Below, in pieces: positions 1 to 6,422 of a stretch of 10,181 bases of DNA; position 1 is the stretch's first letter, and every line of letters starts with the position of its first letter. Both the position numbers and the translations under genes were made by a program. The notes under the pieces are model-generated. The model made no database searches. It worked only from the letters and a program-made list of their open reading frames with translations, and was not told the origin of the DNA. The DNA is taken from the NCBI GenBank assembly GCA_018262875.1, contig JADFDL010000032.1, positions 1 through 10,181 on the forward strand, given 5' to 3'. Source of the stretch: Rhodocyclaceae bacterium (lineage in GTDB: Bacteria > Pseudomonadota > Gammaproteobacteria > Burkholderiales > Rhodocyclaceae).

Positions 1-34
1 AGTGATTACTACACCTGAAAACACCACGAATCTC

Positions 35-52
35 CTTGCTGTGTACAGCAAG
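35..52. repeat. Inverted repeat (7-bp arms, 4-base loop)
   Basis: CTTGCTG (35-41) and CAGCAAG (46-52) are perfect complements separated by TGTA. There is no T-run on either side, so it does not look like an intrinsic terminator. It could be an operator half-site pair or an RNA hairpin. Its function is unknown. Confidence 0.4.
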
Positions 53-75
53 AATGGAGCGAAGCATGCTCATGC

Positions 76-99
76 GAGAACGATTTGTCAATCGTTTTC
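76..99. repeat. Inverted repeat (10-bp arms with one G-U, 4-base loop)
   Basis: GAGAACGATT (76-85) can pair with AATCGTTTTC (90-99) across a TGTC loop; nine pairs are Watson-Crick and one is a G-U wobble in the plus-strand RNA. No T-run follows. A second, bulged hairpin overlaps its end: CCAGAG (99-104) with CTCTGG (124-129), and CGAAA (110-114) with TTTCG (119-123). An RNA hairpin or protein-binding site is plausible. Confidence 0.4.
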
Positions 100-375
100 C
101 AGAGGGAAACGAAAAAACTTTCGCTCTGGTGTTGTGTCTCCGCCCTCTATGCAAAAACCGGCGAAGTCGTTGCGCATCGCGTCATGCGCCGCGGTCGAGC
201 CGCGCGCCGAGTCCTTGCGCGTCAGGCAGAACGGCAGCGGTCATCGGCCGGAGAAGCCTGTCCAGAACCATTCTCCAGCCATGTCCCGGCGCCCGGAAGC
301 AGCCGCCGGCCGCCCCGATGCGTGCGCGGCGGCCGGTGTCTCGGCAGCACGGGGTATGATTCCGCCGAGGATTCG

Positions 376-1908
376 ATGAGACATTTCAGTCGACGCAACT
401 TCTTGCTCGCCGCGTCGTCTGCGCTCGCCGTACCGCGACTGTGGGCGAAGCCGGCATTTGCCGCCGACCCCTTCACCCTTGGCGTCGCCTCGGGCGCGCC
501 GCTGCCGGACGGCGTCGTGCTATGGACGCGGCTGGCGCCCGACCTCCTGAACGGCGGCGGTCTGCCGCCGGCGGCGATCGAGGTGCGCTGGGAAGTCGCC
601 CGCGACGAAGGCTTCCGCGACATCGTCCGGACAGGCAAGGCGCTGGCCGAATCGCAGCAGGCGCACAGCGTGCATGTCGAGGTGGATGGCCTGGCGCCGG
701 CCCGCTGGTACTGGTACCGCTTCATGGCCGGCGATGCCGCCAGCGCAGCCGGGCGCACGCGCACGGCGCCCGCCACCGGCGCCGCGGTCGATCGCCTGCG
801 CTTCGCCTTTGCGTCGTGCCAGCAGTACGAGCAGGGCTTCTACGCTGCCCACCGCCACCTGGCGGCGGAGGAACTGGACCTGGTCGTCTTCCTCGGCGAT
901 TACATCTATGAATCGTCCTGGGGCCGCCGTCACGTGCGCAAGCACGAGGGTCCGGAGCCCACTACCCTCGATCAGTACCGCAACCGCTACGCCCGTTACA
1001 AGTCCGATGCCGACCTGCAGCGCAGCCATGCCGCCTTTCCCTGGCTGGTCACCTGGGACGACCACGAGGTGGACAACGACTACGCCAACGATCGCTCGGA
1101 GGATCTCGACCCGGATTTCCTCGTTCGCCGCGCCGCCGCCTACCAGGCCTACTGGGAGCACATGCCGCTGCGCCGGAGTGCCCGGCCCAACGGGCCGCAC
1201 ATGCGCCTATATGACCGGTACGATTTCGGCGGACTGGCGCGCTTCCATGTGCTCGACGGCCGGCAGTACCGTGACCACCAGGCCTGCCCGCGATTCGGCC
1301 GTGGCGGCAGCAATGTCGTCGACGACCTGAAATGCCTCTCCCGCCTGGAACCGCAGCGGACCCTGCTGGGGCTCGATCAGGAGAACTGGCTGCATGCCGG
1401 ACTCTCCGCTTCTCAAGCGCGCTGGAACAGCGTCGCCCAGCAACTGCTCATGGCGCAGATGGATCGCAAGCCGGGGCCAGAGCGGCAATTCTGGAGCGAC
1501 GGCTGGGACGGCTATCCGGCAGCGCGCGCCCGGCTGCTGCAGGCGATCGCCGAGCGCAAGCCGGCCAATCCACTGGTCATCGGCGGCGACGTGCATTTCA
1601 GTTGCGTTGCCGACCTGAAGGTGGATTTCGACGATCCCAAATCTCCCATTGTCGCCACCGAGTTCTGCGGCACCTCGATCACCTCGCAGGGGCCGGCCCA
1701 GTCGCGCCTGGACGCCCTGCGCGCCGACAATCCGCACGTGCGCTTCGCCAGCGGCGAGAAACGCGGCTACGTGGTGATGGATCTGTCGGGAAAGCGCTGC
1801 CAGGCGCAACTAAGGGTTATCGACAGTGAAAAGGAAGCGGCCGCAGCGGTGTCGACGCTGGCCACCTTCGTCGTCGAAAGCGGCCGTGCCGGGGCGAACG
1901 AAGTCTAG
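376..1908 (+). CDS. phoD: Alkaline phosphatase D family protein (PhoD-like), Tat-exported
   Basis: A 510-residue metallophosphoesterase of the PhoD family, expected to release phosphate from phosphomonoesters and/or diesters outside the cytoplasm. The N-terminus carries a twin-arginine signal: SRRNFLL at residues 5-11, a hydrophobic stretch, and a likely cleavage site after AFA (about residue 29). A PhoD N-terminal beta domain follows (DPFTLGVASG, then a fibronectin-like part). The catalytic core shows FAFASC (C148), FLGDYIYE (D175, Y176), WDDHEVDNDY (residues 227-236) and GGDVHFS (D405, H407), the expected Fe/Ca-binding motifs. Length is normal for the family. I chose the ATG at 376 over upstream starts because it gives the intact Tat signal and has GAGG five bases before it. 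Its stop codon overlaps that of the convergent phosphate transporter. Regulation by phosphate is likely for the family, but no Pho box was seen. Substrate range is not predictable. Confidence 0.92.
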   Translation: MRHFSRRNFLLAASSALAVPRLWAKPAFAADPFTLGVASGAPLPDGVVLWTRLAPDLLNGGGLPPAAIEVRWEVARDEGFRDIVRTGKALAESQQAHSVHVEVDGLAPARWYWYRFMAGDAASAAGRTRTAPATGAAVDRLRFAFASCQQYEQGFYAAHRHLAAEELDLVVFLGDYIYESSWGRRHVRKHEGPEPTTLDQYRNRYARYKSDADLQRSHAAFPWLVTWDDHEVDNDYANDRSEDLDPDFLVRRAAAYQAYWEHMPLRRSARPNGPHMRLYDRYDFGGLARFHVLDGRQYRDHQACPRFGRGGSNVVDDLKCLSRLEPQRTLLGLDQENWLHAGLSASQARWNSVAQQLLMAQMDRKPGPERQFWSDGWDGYPAARARLLQAIAERKPANPLVIGGDVHFSCVADLKVDFDDPKSPIVATEFCGTSITSQGPAQSRLDALRADNPHVRFASGEKRGYVVMDLSGKRCQAQLRVIDSEKEAAAAVSTLATFVVESGRAGANEV

Positions 1909-2900
1909 AGATAGGCCTGGCCGATGAACCAGGCGACGGCGGCCATGAAGGCCGAGCAGGGAATGGTGAGGACCCAGGCCCAGACGATGTTGCCGGCCAG
2001 GCCCCAGCGCACGGCGGAGAGCTTGCGCGAGGAGCCGACGCCGACGATGGCGCCGGTGATGGTATGGGTGGTGGACACCGGAATGCCGGCCAGCGAGGCG
2101 ATGGTCAACGTGATCGCCCCGCCCGTCTCGGCGCAGAATCCGCCGACCGGCTTGAGCTTGGTCAGCCGCTGCCCCATGGTCTTGACGATGCGCCAGCCGC
2201 CGAACAGGGTGCCCAGGCCCATGGCCGCATAGCAGGAGAGAATCACCCAATCGGGCGGCCGGCTGGCATCGGTCGCCAGGTAGCCGCCGGAAATCATCAG
2301 CAGCCAGATGATGCCTATCGTCTTCTGCGCGTCGTTGGCGCCGTGGCCGAGGCTGTAGTAGCCGGCCGACACCAGTTGCAGGCGGCGGAACCAGCGGTCC
2401 ACCTTGGAAGGTGGCGTTCGGAAAAATATCCACGACACCCCCAGCATCAGCAGTCCGCCCAGGACGAAGCCCAGCGTCGGCGAGACGATGATGAAGATCA
2501 GCGTCTTGCTGATGCCGGAAGCGATCAGGCCGCCGGTGCCGACCTTGGCCACTACGGCGCCGATCAGCCCGCCGATCAGCGCATGCGAGGAGCTGGAGGG
2601 AATGCCGTAGTACCAGGTGACGATGTTCCAGATCAGCGCCCCCATCAGCGCGCCGAAGATCACGTAGTGGTCGACGATGGCGGGGTCGACGATGCCCTTG
2701 CCGACAGTGGCGGCCACCTTGAGCTGGAAGACGAAAAGGGCGACGAAATTGAAGAAGGACGCGAACGCCACCGCATGATGCGGCTTCAGCACGCCGGTCG
2801 AGACGACGGTGGCGATGGAGTTCGCGGCATCATGAAACCCGTTCATGAAGTCGAACGCCAGGGCAAGGGCGATAAGCAGGACGAAGACCTCGAAGCTCAT
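1905..2900 (-). CDS. pit: PiT-family inorganic phosphate transporter
   Basis: A 331-residue inner-membrane protein of the PiT (PF01384) family, which takes up phosphate, usually as a metal-phosphate complex with protons. It is the short bacterial form (E. coli PitA is about 499 residues). Nearly all of it is hydrophobic helices, and the two homologous halves are plain: NGFHDAANSIA (20-30) and GIPSSSSHALIGG (99-111) in the first half, GHGANDAQKTIG (185-196) and GIPVSTTHTITGA (272-284) in the second. The D of each (G)xxDA motif and the S/T-rich re-entrant loops are intact. The gene sits 31 bases downstream of a DUF47 gene on the same strand, the usual pit partner, so the two are probably one operon. 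The ribosome binding site is weak (GGAT about ten bases before the ATG), which fits translation following the upstream gene. Its TAG stop shares CTAG with the convergent phoD stop. Confidence 0.95.
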   Translation of the reverse strand: MSFEVFVLLIALALAFDFMNGFHDAANSIATVVSTGVLKPHHAVAFASFFNFVALFVFQLKVAATVGKGIVDPAIVDHYVIFGALMGALIWNIVTWYYGIPSSSSHALIGGLIGAVVAKVGTGGLIASGISKTLIFIIVSPTLGFVLGGLLMLGVSWIFFRTPPSKVDRWFRRLQLVSAGYYSLGHGANDAQKTIGIIWLLMISGGYLATDASRPPDWVILSCYAAMGLGTLFGGWRIVKTMGQRLTKLKPVGGFCAETGGAITLTIASLAGIPVSTTHTITGAIVGVGSSRKLSAVRWGLAGNIVWAWVLTIPCSAFMAAVAWFIGQAYL

Positions 2901-2931
2901 GGCGGACTATCCGGGTGACCTTCGCGGCCGC

Positions 2932-3558
2932 TCAGGAATTCTCTAGAACGATGCCTTCGATCAGATTGGCCACGTCCTCGCAACGGTCGGTAATGGCCTC
3001 CAGCAACTCATAGACGGAACGCAGCTTGATCACCTGGCGCACGTCCGGCTCGTCGCGGAACAGCTTGGCCATCGCCGAGCGCATGACATGGTCGGCCTCG
3101 GACTCGAGCCGGTCGATCTCGTGGCAAACGGCCATGATGGTGCGGGCGTTATCCATGTTGGAAAGCAGGCTCACGGCTTCCTTCACCTTCTCCGCGCAGG
3201 CAACGCAGATGTCGGCCAGCTTCCTCGCCTCCGGCGTCACGGCGCGGATGTCGTAGAGGAAGAGCGACTGGGCCGAATCCTCGATGAGGTCGAGAATGTC
3301 GTCCATGCTGGTGATGAGCTGGTGTATGTGGTCGCGATCAATGGGCGTGATAAAGGTCTTGTGCAGCATCTCGACCGCCGCATGGGTGATCTTGTCGCCA
3401 TCCTTCTCGATGGTCTCGATGTTGTAGGCGCGCCGCTCGACGTCGTCGAAACAGGCCATCAACTCTGCCAGCTCGCGGCTGGCCAGCAGGATATTCTCGG
3501 CCAGTTCAACGAAGTGTTCGAAGAACTTGCCTTCCTTCGGCATGAAGCTACCAAACAT
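2932..3558 (-). CDS. DUF47 family protein, PhoU-like putative regulator of the Pit transporter
   Basis: A 208-residue, all-helical, soluble protein of the DUF47 (PF01865) family, structurally related to PhoU. It begins MFGSFMPKEGKFFEHF, typical for the family, followed by long amphipathic helices rich in E, D and L. Conserved-looking stretches include the KDGDKITH segment and an acidic IDRLESEADHVM segment, where PhoU-like proteins bind metal ions. There is no signal peptide or membrane span. In many bacteria this gene lies directly before pit and is thought to modulate phosphate uptake (called PitR in some work); here it lies 31 bases upstream of pit. AGGG about seven bases before the ATG serves as ribosome binding site. 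A six-codon reading frame (3562-3582) precedes it in the same phase. Family assignment is firm; the regulatory role is inferred from family and position. Confidence 0.9.
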   Translation of the reverse strand: MFGSFMPKEGKFFEHFVELAENILLASRELAELMACFDDVERRAYNIETIEKDGDKITHAAVEMLHKTFITPIDRDHIHQLITSMDDILDLIEDSAQSLFLYDIRAVTPEARKLADICVACAEKVKEAVSLLSNMDNARTIMAVCHEIDRLESEADHVMRSAMAKLFRDEPDVRQVIKLRSVYELLEAITDRCEDVANLIEGIVLENS

Positions 3559-3693
3559 GGCTTACCCTGGATATTGAGTCATGGTTTTTTCCGGTGCGAC
3601 CGGTTCGATCGCGCCGCCTCACCTGCCAAATCGTGCCGATCCCGCGCGACGCGCATTCTACGCGACCCCGCAGTAGGGGTACAGGCCCGGAAA

Positions 3694-4038
3694 TCAAAGA
3701 ATGTCGAGCAGTTCGACCTCGAAAACCAGGGTCGCATTGGGCGGGATCACGCCGCCGGCCCCGCGGGCGCCGTAGCCCAGTTCAGGCGGAATGGTCAGCT
3801 TGCGCACGCCGCCGACCTGCATGCCCTGCACGCCCTCGTCCCAGCCGCGAATGACGTAGCCGGCGCCGAGCGGGAATTCGAAGGGCTCGTTGCGGTCCTT
3901 GCTCGAATCGAATTTCGTGCCATCGGTCAGCCAGCCGGTGTAATGCACCGATACCGTCTGGCCGAGTGCGGCGGCAACGCCGCTGCCGACGCTTGCGTCC
4001 TCGAAAATCAGGCCGCTGGAAGTGGTAGTCTGGCTCAT
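3694..4038 (-). CDS. FKBP-type peptidyl-prolyl cis-trans isomerase, small cytosolic form
   Basis: A 114-residue single-domain FKBP that catalyses cis-trans isomerisation of X-Pro bonds during folding. There is no signal peptide, so it should act in the cytoplasm. The active-site set of human FKBP12 is present by alignment: Y33 (VHYTGW), F43-D44 (KFDSS), F53, V62-I63 ([10 protein letters not shown]), W66, Y89 (ELGYG) and F106. The [15 protein letters not shown]-terminal strand closes the fold. Length matches the small FKBPs of Neisseria and other betaproteobacteria. A good ribosome binding site (AAAGGA) lies about seven bases before the ATG. msrA ends 22 bases upstream on the same strand, so the two are probably co-transcribed. 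Downstream of the stop is only a weak hairpin without a U-tract, so read-through into the DUF47 gene is possible. The symbol is left blank because names vary for this class. Confidence 0.95.
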   Translation of the reverse strand: MSQTTTSSGLIFEDASVGSGVAAALGQTVSVHYTGWLTDGTKFDSSKDRNEPFEFPLGAGYVIRGWDEGVQGMQVGGVRKLTIPPELGYGARGAGGVIPPNATLVFEVELLDIL

Positions 4039-4060
4039 GGAAAATCCTTTCGCAAAGGCG

Positions 4061-4621
4061 TCATTTTACCTTGCGCTTGGCGGCGAACAGTTGGTGGAAT
4101 TTCGCCAGCTTGGGCGCCACGACGAACTGGCAATAGGATTGATGCGCGTTGTTGCGGTAATACCGCTGGTGGTAGTCCTCGGCCGGATAGAAGGTTCCGG
4201 CCGGCGACAGCGCCGTCACCACGGGCGCGCCAAAGACGTTCGCCGTGGCAAATTCGTCCAGCAGGGCCGCCGCCTCGGCCTGCTGCTGCGGCGAATGGAA
4301 ATAGATCGCCGAGCGATACTGCGTCCCGACATCATTGCCCTGGCGGTTCAGCGTGGTCGGGTCGTGGATGGTGAAAAACACTTCGAGGATTTCCCGGTAG
4401 CCGATCCGCGCGGGATCGAAGCGCACCTGCACGACCTCGGCATGCCCGCTCTCGCCCGAGCACACCTGGCGGTAGTCCGGATCGGGGGTATGCCCGTCGG
4501 CATAACCGGAAACGACGCCTGTGACGCCCTCCAGTTCGTCGAACACCGCTTCCAGGCACCAGAAGCAGCCGCCCGCCAGCGTGGCAATTTCGCTCCCTGC
4601 AGAAGGTGTCTCAGGCAGCAT
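4061..4621 (-). CDS. msrA: Peptide-methionine (S)-S-oxide reductase MsrA
   Basis: A 186-residue MsrA that reduces methionine-S-sulfoxide in proteins and free methionine, using thioredoxin. The catalytic motif GGCFWC is at 17-22, with C19 the expected nucleophile. E62 in SGHAEVV, plus D97 and Y102 in [10 protein letters not shown], are the expected substrate-binding and catalytic residues. YYRNN (154-158) and C164 (SYCQFV) supply the usual C-terminal region and a likely resolving cysteine; C22 and C54 are additional cysteines. There is no signal peptide, so it should be cytoplasmic. The length fits a single-domain MsrA without an MsrB fusion. The ATG at 4621 is the first start in frame, and no internal Met precedes GGCFWC. 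No clear Shine-Dalgarno lies before it, so the exact start is less sure than the identity. It leads a probable operon with the FKBP gene and diverges from dadA. Confidence 0.95.
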   Translation of the reverse strand: MLPETPSAGSEIATLAGGCFWCLEAVFDELEGVTGVVSGYADGHTPDPDYRQVCSGESGHAEVVQVRFDPARIGYREILEVFFTIHDPTTLNRQGNDVGTQYRSAIYFHSPQQQAEAAALLDEFATANVFGAPVVTALSPAGTFYPAEDYHQRYYRNNAHQSYCQFVVAPKLAKFHQLFAAKRKVK

Positions 4622-4759
4622 GGGCCATGGGGGCGCAAACGCTGATGAAACACGGCATAAGGTTCGTGCGGCGCATCGAGCGCTCTCCCAATCCCGATTC
4701 TGAAAGCGCGATTATCCGGGTTTCAGGGCGCTTCCGCATCCCTGCGCTAAAATCGGCAC
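4622..4759. promoter_or_regulatory. Divergent intergenic region between msrA and dadA
   Basis: This 138-base spacer separates two genes read outwards, so it must hold promoters for both. On the plus strand, TAAAAT at 4748-4753 is a good -10 candidate that ends six bases before the dadA ATG. No TTGACA-like box lies at the right distance. On the minus strand I see no clear promoter or ribosome binding site for msrA. I recognise no operator. Confidence 0.5.
4748..4753 (+). promoter_or_regulatory. Candidate -10 box for a leaderless dadA mRNA
   Basis: TAAAAT matches the TATAAT consensus at five of six positions and ends six bases before the dadA ATG (4760), so transcription would be expected to start at or next to the A of the start codon. 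No Shine-Dalgarno lies before the gene. There is no recognisable -35 box, which lowers confidence. Confidence 0.35.
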
Positions 4760-6016
4760 ATGCACGTCATCGTTCTTGGCGCCGGCCTGGCCGGCGTCAC
4801 CAGCGCCTGGTATCTGAGACAGGCCGGCCACGCCGTCACCGTCATCGATAGACAGCCCGCAGCCGGACTGGAAGCCAGTTACGCCAACGGCGGACAAGTC
4901 TCGGTCAGCCATCCCGAGCCCTGGGCCAACCCCGGCGCACCCGGCCAGGTACTGCGCTGGCTGGGCCGCGAGGATGCGCCTTTGCTTTTCCGTCCGCGCC
5001 TGGACTGGCAGCAATGGTCCTGGGGGCTGCGCTTCCTGCAGGAGTGCCTGCCCGGCCGCACGCGGCGCAATACCATCGCCATTGCCCGGCTCGCTCTTTA
5101 CAGCCGCGCCTGCCTGCATGCGCTGCGAGTCGAAACCGGCCTGGAATACGACCGGCTCGAGAAAGGCATTCTGCATCTGTTCTTCACGCCCCGCGAGTTC
5201 GCCCAGGCCGGACAGCGGGCGGCTCTGCTGCTAGGCTTCGGCATGCGGGCCGAAGTGCTCGACGCGCGCGGCTGCCTCGCGGCCGAGCCGGCGCTGGCGC
5301 ATTGCCGGGATGCGCTTTGCGGCGGACTCTATGCGCCAGAGGATGAAACCGGCGATGCCTTGGCGTTCACGCAGAAGCTTGCCGCTCTATGCGTCCAGGC
5401 CGGCGTGGTGTTTCGCCATGGTCTGCGCATCCAGTCCCTCGACGCCGGCGCAGGCAGCATCGCCGCCGCGGTAGTCGCCGACCCGCAGGGCACAAGCGAA
5501 CGTATCGGCGGCGACGCCTTTCTGCTTGCCCTGGGCAGCTACAGCACCTTGCTGGCCCGTCCGCTGGGCCTGTCTCTGCCGATCTATCCCGTCAAGGGCT
5601 ACTCGGTGACCCTGCCACTGGCGGAGAATTCCGATGCGCCCCAGGTCAGCATCACGGACGAGTCGCGCCGCATCGTCTGCTCGCGCCTGGGCAACCGCCT
5701 GCGCATCGCCGGCACGGCCGAACTGGCCGGCTACGATACGAGCATCGATCCCGTCCGCTGCGGGGCCATCCTGCGCCGCGCACGACAGTTGTTTCCGCAG
5801 GTTCAGTCTGTCGGCGAGGCGGAGTACTGGGCCGGCCTGCGACCGGCCACGCCAAGCAACGTTCCCGTCATCGGCCGTAGTAGGATCGGCAAGCTCTTCT
5901 TCAACACCGGCCACGGCACGCTCGGCTGGACGCTGGCCTGCGGCTCGGGGCAGGCGGTCGCCGACATCATCGGCGGCAAAATGCCTCCGGTGGATTTTCC
6001 CTTTAGCGATCTATAA
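4760..6016 (+). CDS. dadA: D-amino-acid dehydrogenase (DadA-like FAD-dependent oxidoreductase)
   Basis: A 418-residue flavoprotein of the DAO family (PF01266), matching DadA in length and layout. DadA oxidises D-amino acids (classically D-alanine) to keto acids and ammonia, passing electrons to the respiratory quinone pool from the inner face of the membrane. The N-terminus is a Rossmann fold with GAGLAG at 7-12 and D30 closing the second strand for FAD ribose. SYANGGQVSVSHPEPWANPG is the DadA-type segment after the first domain. Near the C-terminus, GLRPATPSNVPVIG and GHGTLGW (384-390) are the conserved FAD-contacting stretches. It starts at the first residue of the Rossmann strand, with no Shine-Dalgarno but a -10-like box just upstream. 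No dadX racemase gene lies in the window; instead a small exported protein and an MFS transporter follow closely. Substrate specificity cannot be told from sequence; glycine/D-amino-acid oxidase relatives remain possible. Confidence 0.87.
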   Translation: MHVIVLGAGLAGVTSAWYLRQAGHAVTVIDRQPAAGLEASYANGGQVSVSHPEPWANPGAPGQVLRWLGREDAPLLFRPRLDWQQWSWGLRFLQECLPGRTRRNTIAIARLALYSRACLHALRVETGLEYDRLEKGILHLFFTPREFAQAGQRAALLLGFGMRAEVLDARGCLAAEPALAHCRDALCGGLYAPEDETGDALAFTQKLAALCVQAGVVFRHGLRIQSLDAGAGSIAAAVVADPQGTSERIGGDAFLLALGSYSTLLARPLGLSLPIYPVKGYSVTLPLAENSDAPQVSITDESRRIVCSRLGNRLRIAGTAELAGYDTSIDPVRCGAILRRARQLFPQVQSVGEAEYWAGLRPATPSNVPVIGRSRIGKLFFNTGHGTLGWTLACGSGQAVADIIGGKMPPVDFPFSDL

Positions 6017-6017
6017 T
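6012..6017 (+). promoter_or_regulatory. Candidate -10 box (TATAAT) before the small exported protein
   Basis: A perfect TATAAT overlaps the dadA stop codon and ends six bases before the next ATG (6024). This is the spacing expected for transcription starting at the start codon itself. No ribosome binding site precedes that ATG. A good -35 box is lacking; the best match, TGGATT at 5991-5996, is poor and its spacing is short. Confidence 0.35.
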
Positions 6018-6023
6018 GAATAA

Positions 6024-6422
6024 ATGAGATTCAAAATTGCCTTGATTCCGCTGTTGCTTGTCCTGGCCTCTGCGGCCGAGGGGCAGATTGTCTATTGCAA
6101 GGATATCGGGGGAGGCAAGACCCATTGCAGCGGCAACGGCGGCATGACCATACATCGCTTCGGCAATACGACGGTCGTTCCCAATGCCATGCCTGCGCAG
6201 CCCTATCCAGCCCCCACCCTGCCCAACCCGCTTCAGCAAGGCAATAACCTGACGCCCCAGAATGACCCCTATTCACAAACCGGCACACCGCACACCCTGC
6301 CGGTTCTGCCCACCCCGGCCTACCCGCAGCCGCCCGCTGCAGCAGGTGTCCCTGTCATGGTGGTACCGCCTGCCGGCTCCAGAATTTGCCACCAATTCGG
6401 CACGACGCTGGTCTGTAACTGA
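6024..6422 (+). CDS. Small exported proline-rich protein of unknown function with four cysteines
   Basis: I do not recognise a characterised family. The 132-residue product starts with a Sec-type signal (MRFK, then a hydrophobic run to about residue 18; cleavage near ASA-A or AEG-Q), so the mature part should be periplasmic or secreted. It has three parts: an N-terminal Cys module (C25, C35, with a GGGK turn), a low-complexity middle rich in P, Q, N and T (about 53-118), and a C-terminal Cys module (C122, C131) ending at the last residue but one. IHRFGNTTV (43-51) and CHQFGTTLV (122-130) look like two copies of one short motif. It begins seven bases after the dadA stop, without a Shine-Dalgarno, and its TGA overlaps the MFS start codon, which argues for a real, translated gene. 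The function is unknown. Confidence 0.75.
   Translation: MRFKIALIPLLLVLASAAEGQIVYCKDIGGGKTHCSGNGGMTIHRFGNTTVVPNAMPAQPYPAPTLPNPLQQGNNLTPQNDPYSQTGTPHTLPVLPTPAYPQPPAAAGVPVMVVPPAGSRICHQFGTTLVCN

Larger units (their letters stand above)
1..375. other. Non-coding region upstream of phoD
   Basis: I see no convincing gene here. Open frames exist in several phases, but none gives a recognisable protein, and they run through the phoD start in frames that are not conserved. The first ~135 bases are visibly richer in A+T than the rest of the window and contain several inverted repeats (35-52, 76-99, and a bulged one at 99-129). Positions 160-375 return to GC-rich sequence with no recognisable element except the phoD ribosome binding site (GAGG, 367-370). 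A TATGAT at 355-360 resembles a -10 box, but it has no -35 partner and would put the transcript start inside the ribosome binding site. I found no convincing pair of CTGTCAT-like Pho-box repeats. The region could hold the promoter and leader of phoD, the promoter of a gene left of the window, or a small RNA. Confidence 0.5.

Noticed and set aside
86..102. TTGTCAATCGTTTTCCA-like stretch considered as a Pho box
   Set aside because: Only the first half resembles CTGTCAT; the second repeat does not match.
355..360. TATGAT as a phoD -10 box
   Set aside because: No -35 partner, and the transcript would begin at the Shine-Dalgarno, leaving it unusable.
2..379. Open frames covering the phoD upstream region (up to 125 residues), and the 97-residue upstream extension of phoD
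   Set aside because: No recognisable protein and no consistent start. The ATG at 376 gives a complete Tat signal with a ribosome binding site, so the extension is not needed.
3665..3680. Hairpin ACCCC-GCAGTA-GGGGT after the FKBP gene considered as a terminator
   Set aside because: Only a 5-bp stem and no U-tract on either strand.
2064..4374. Long plus-strand frames opposite pit, DUF47, FKBP and msrA
   Set aside because: Antisense shadows with low-complexity composition; all four minus-strand genes are clearly identified by conserved motifs.
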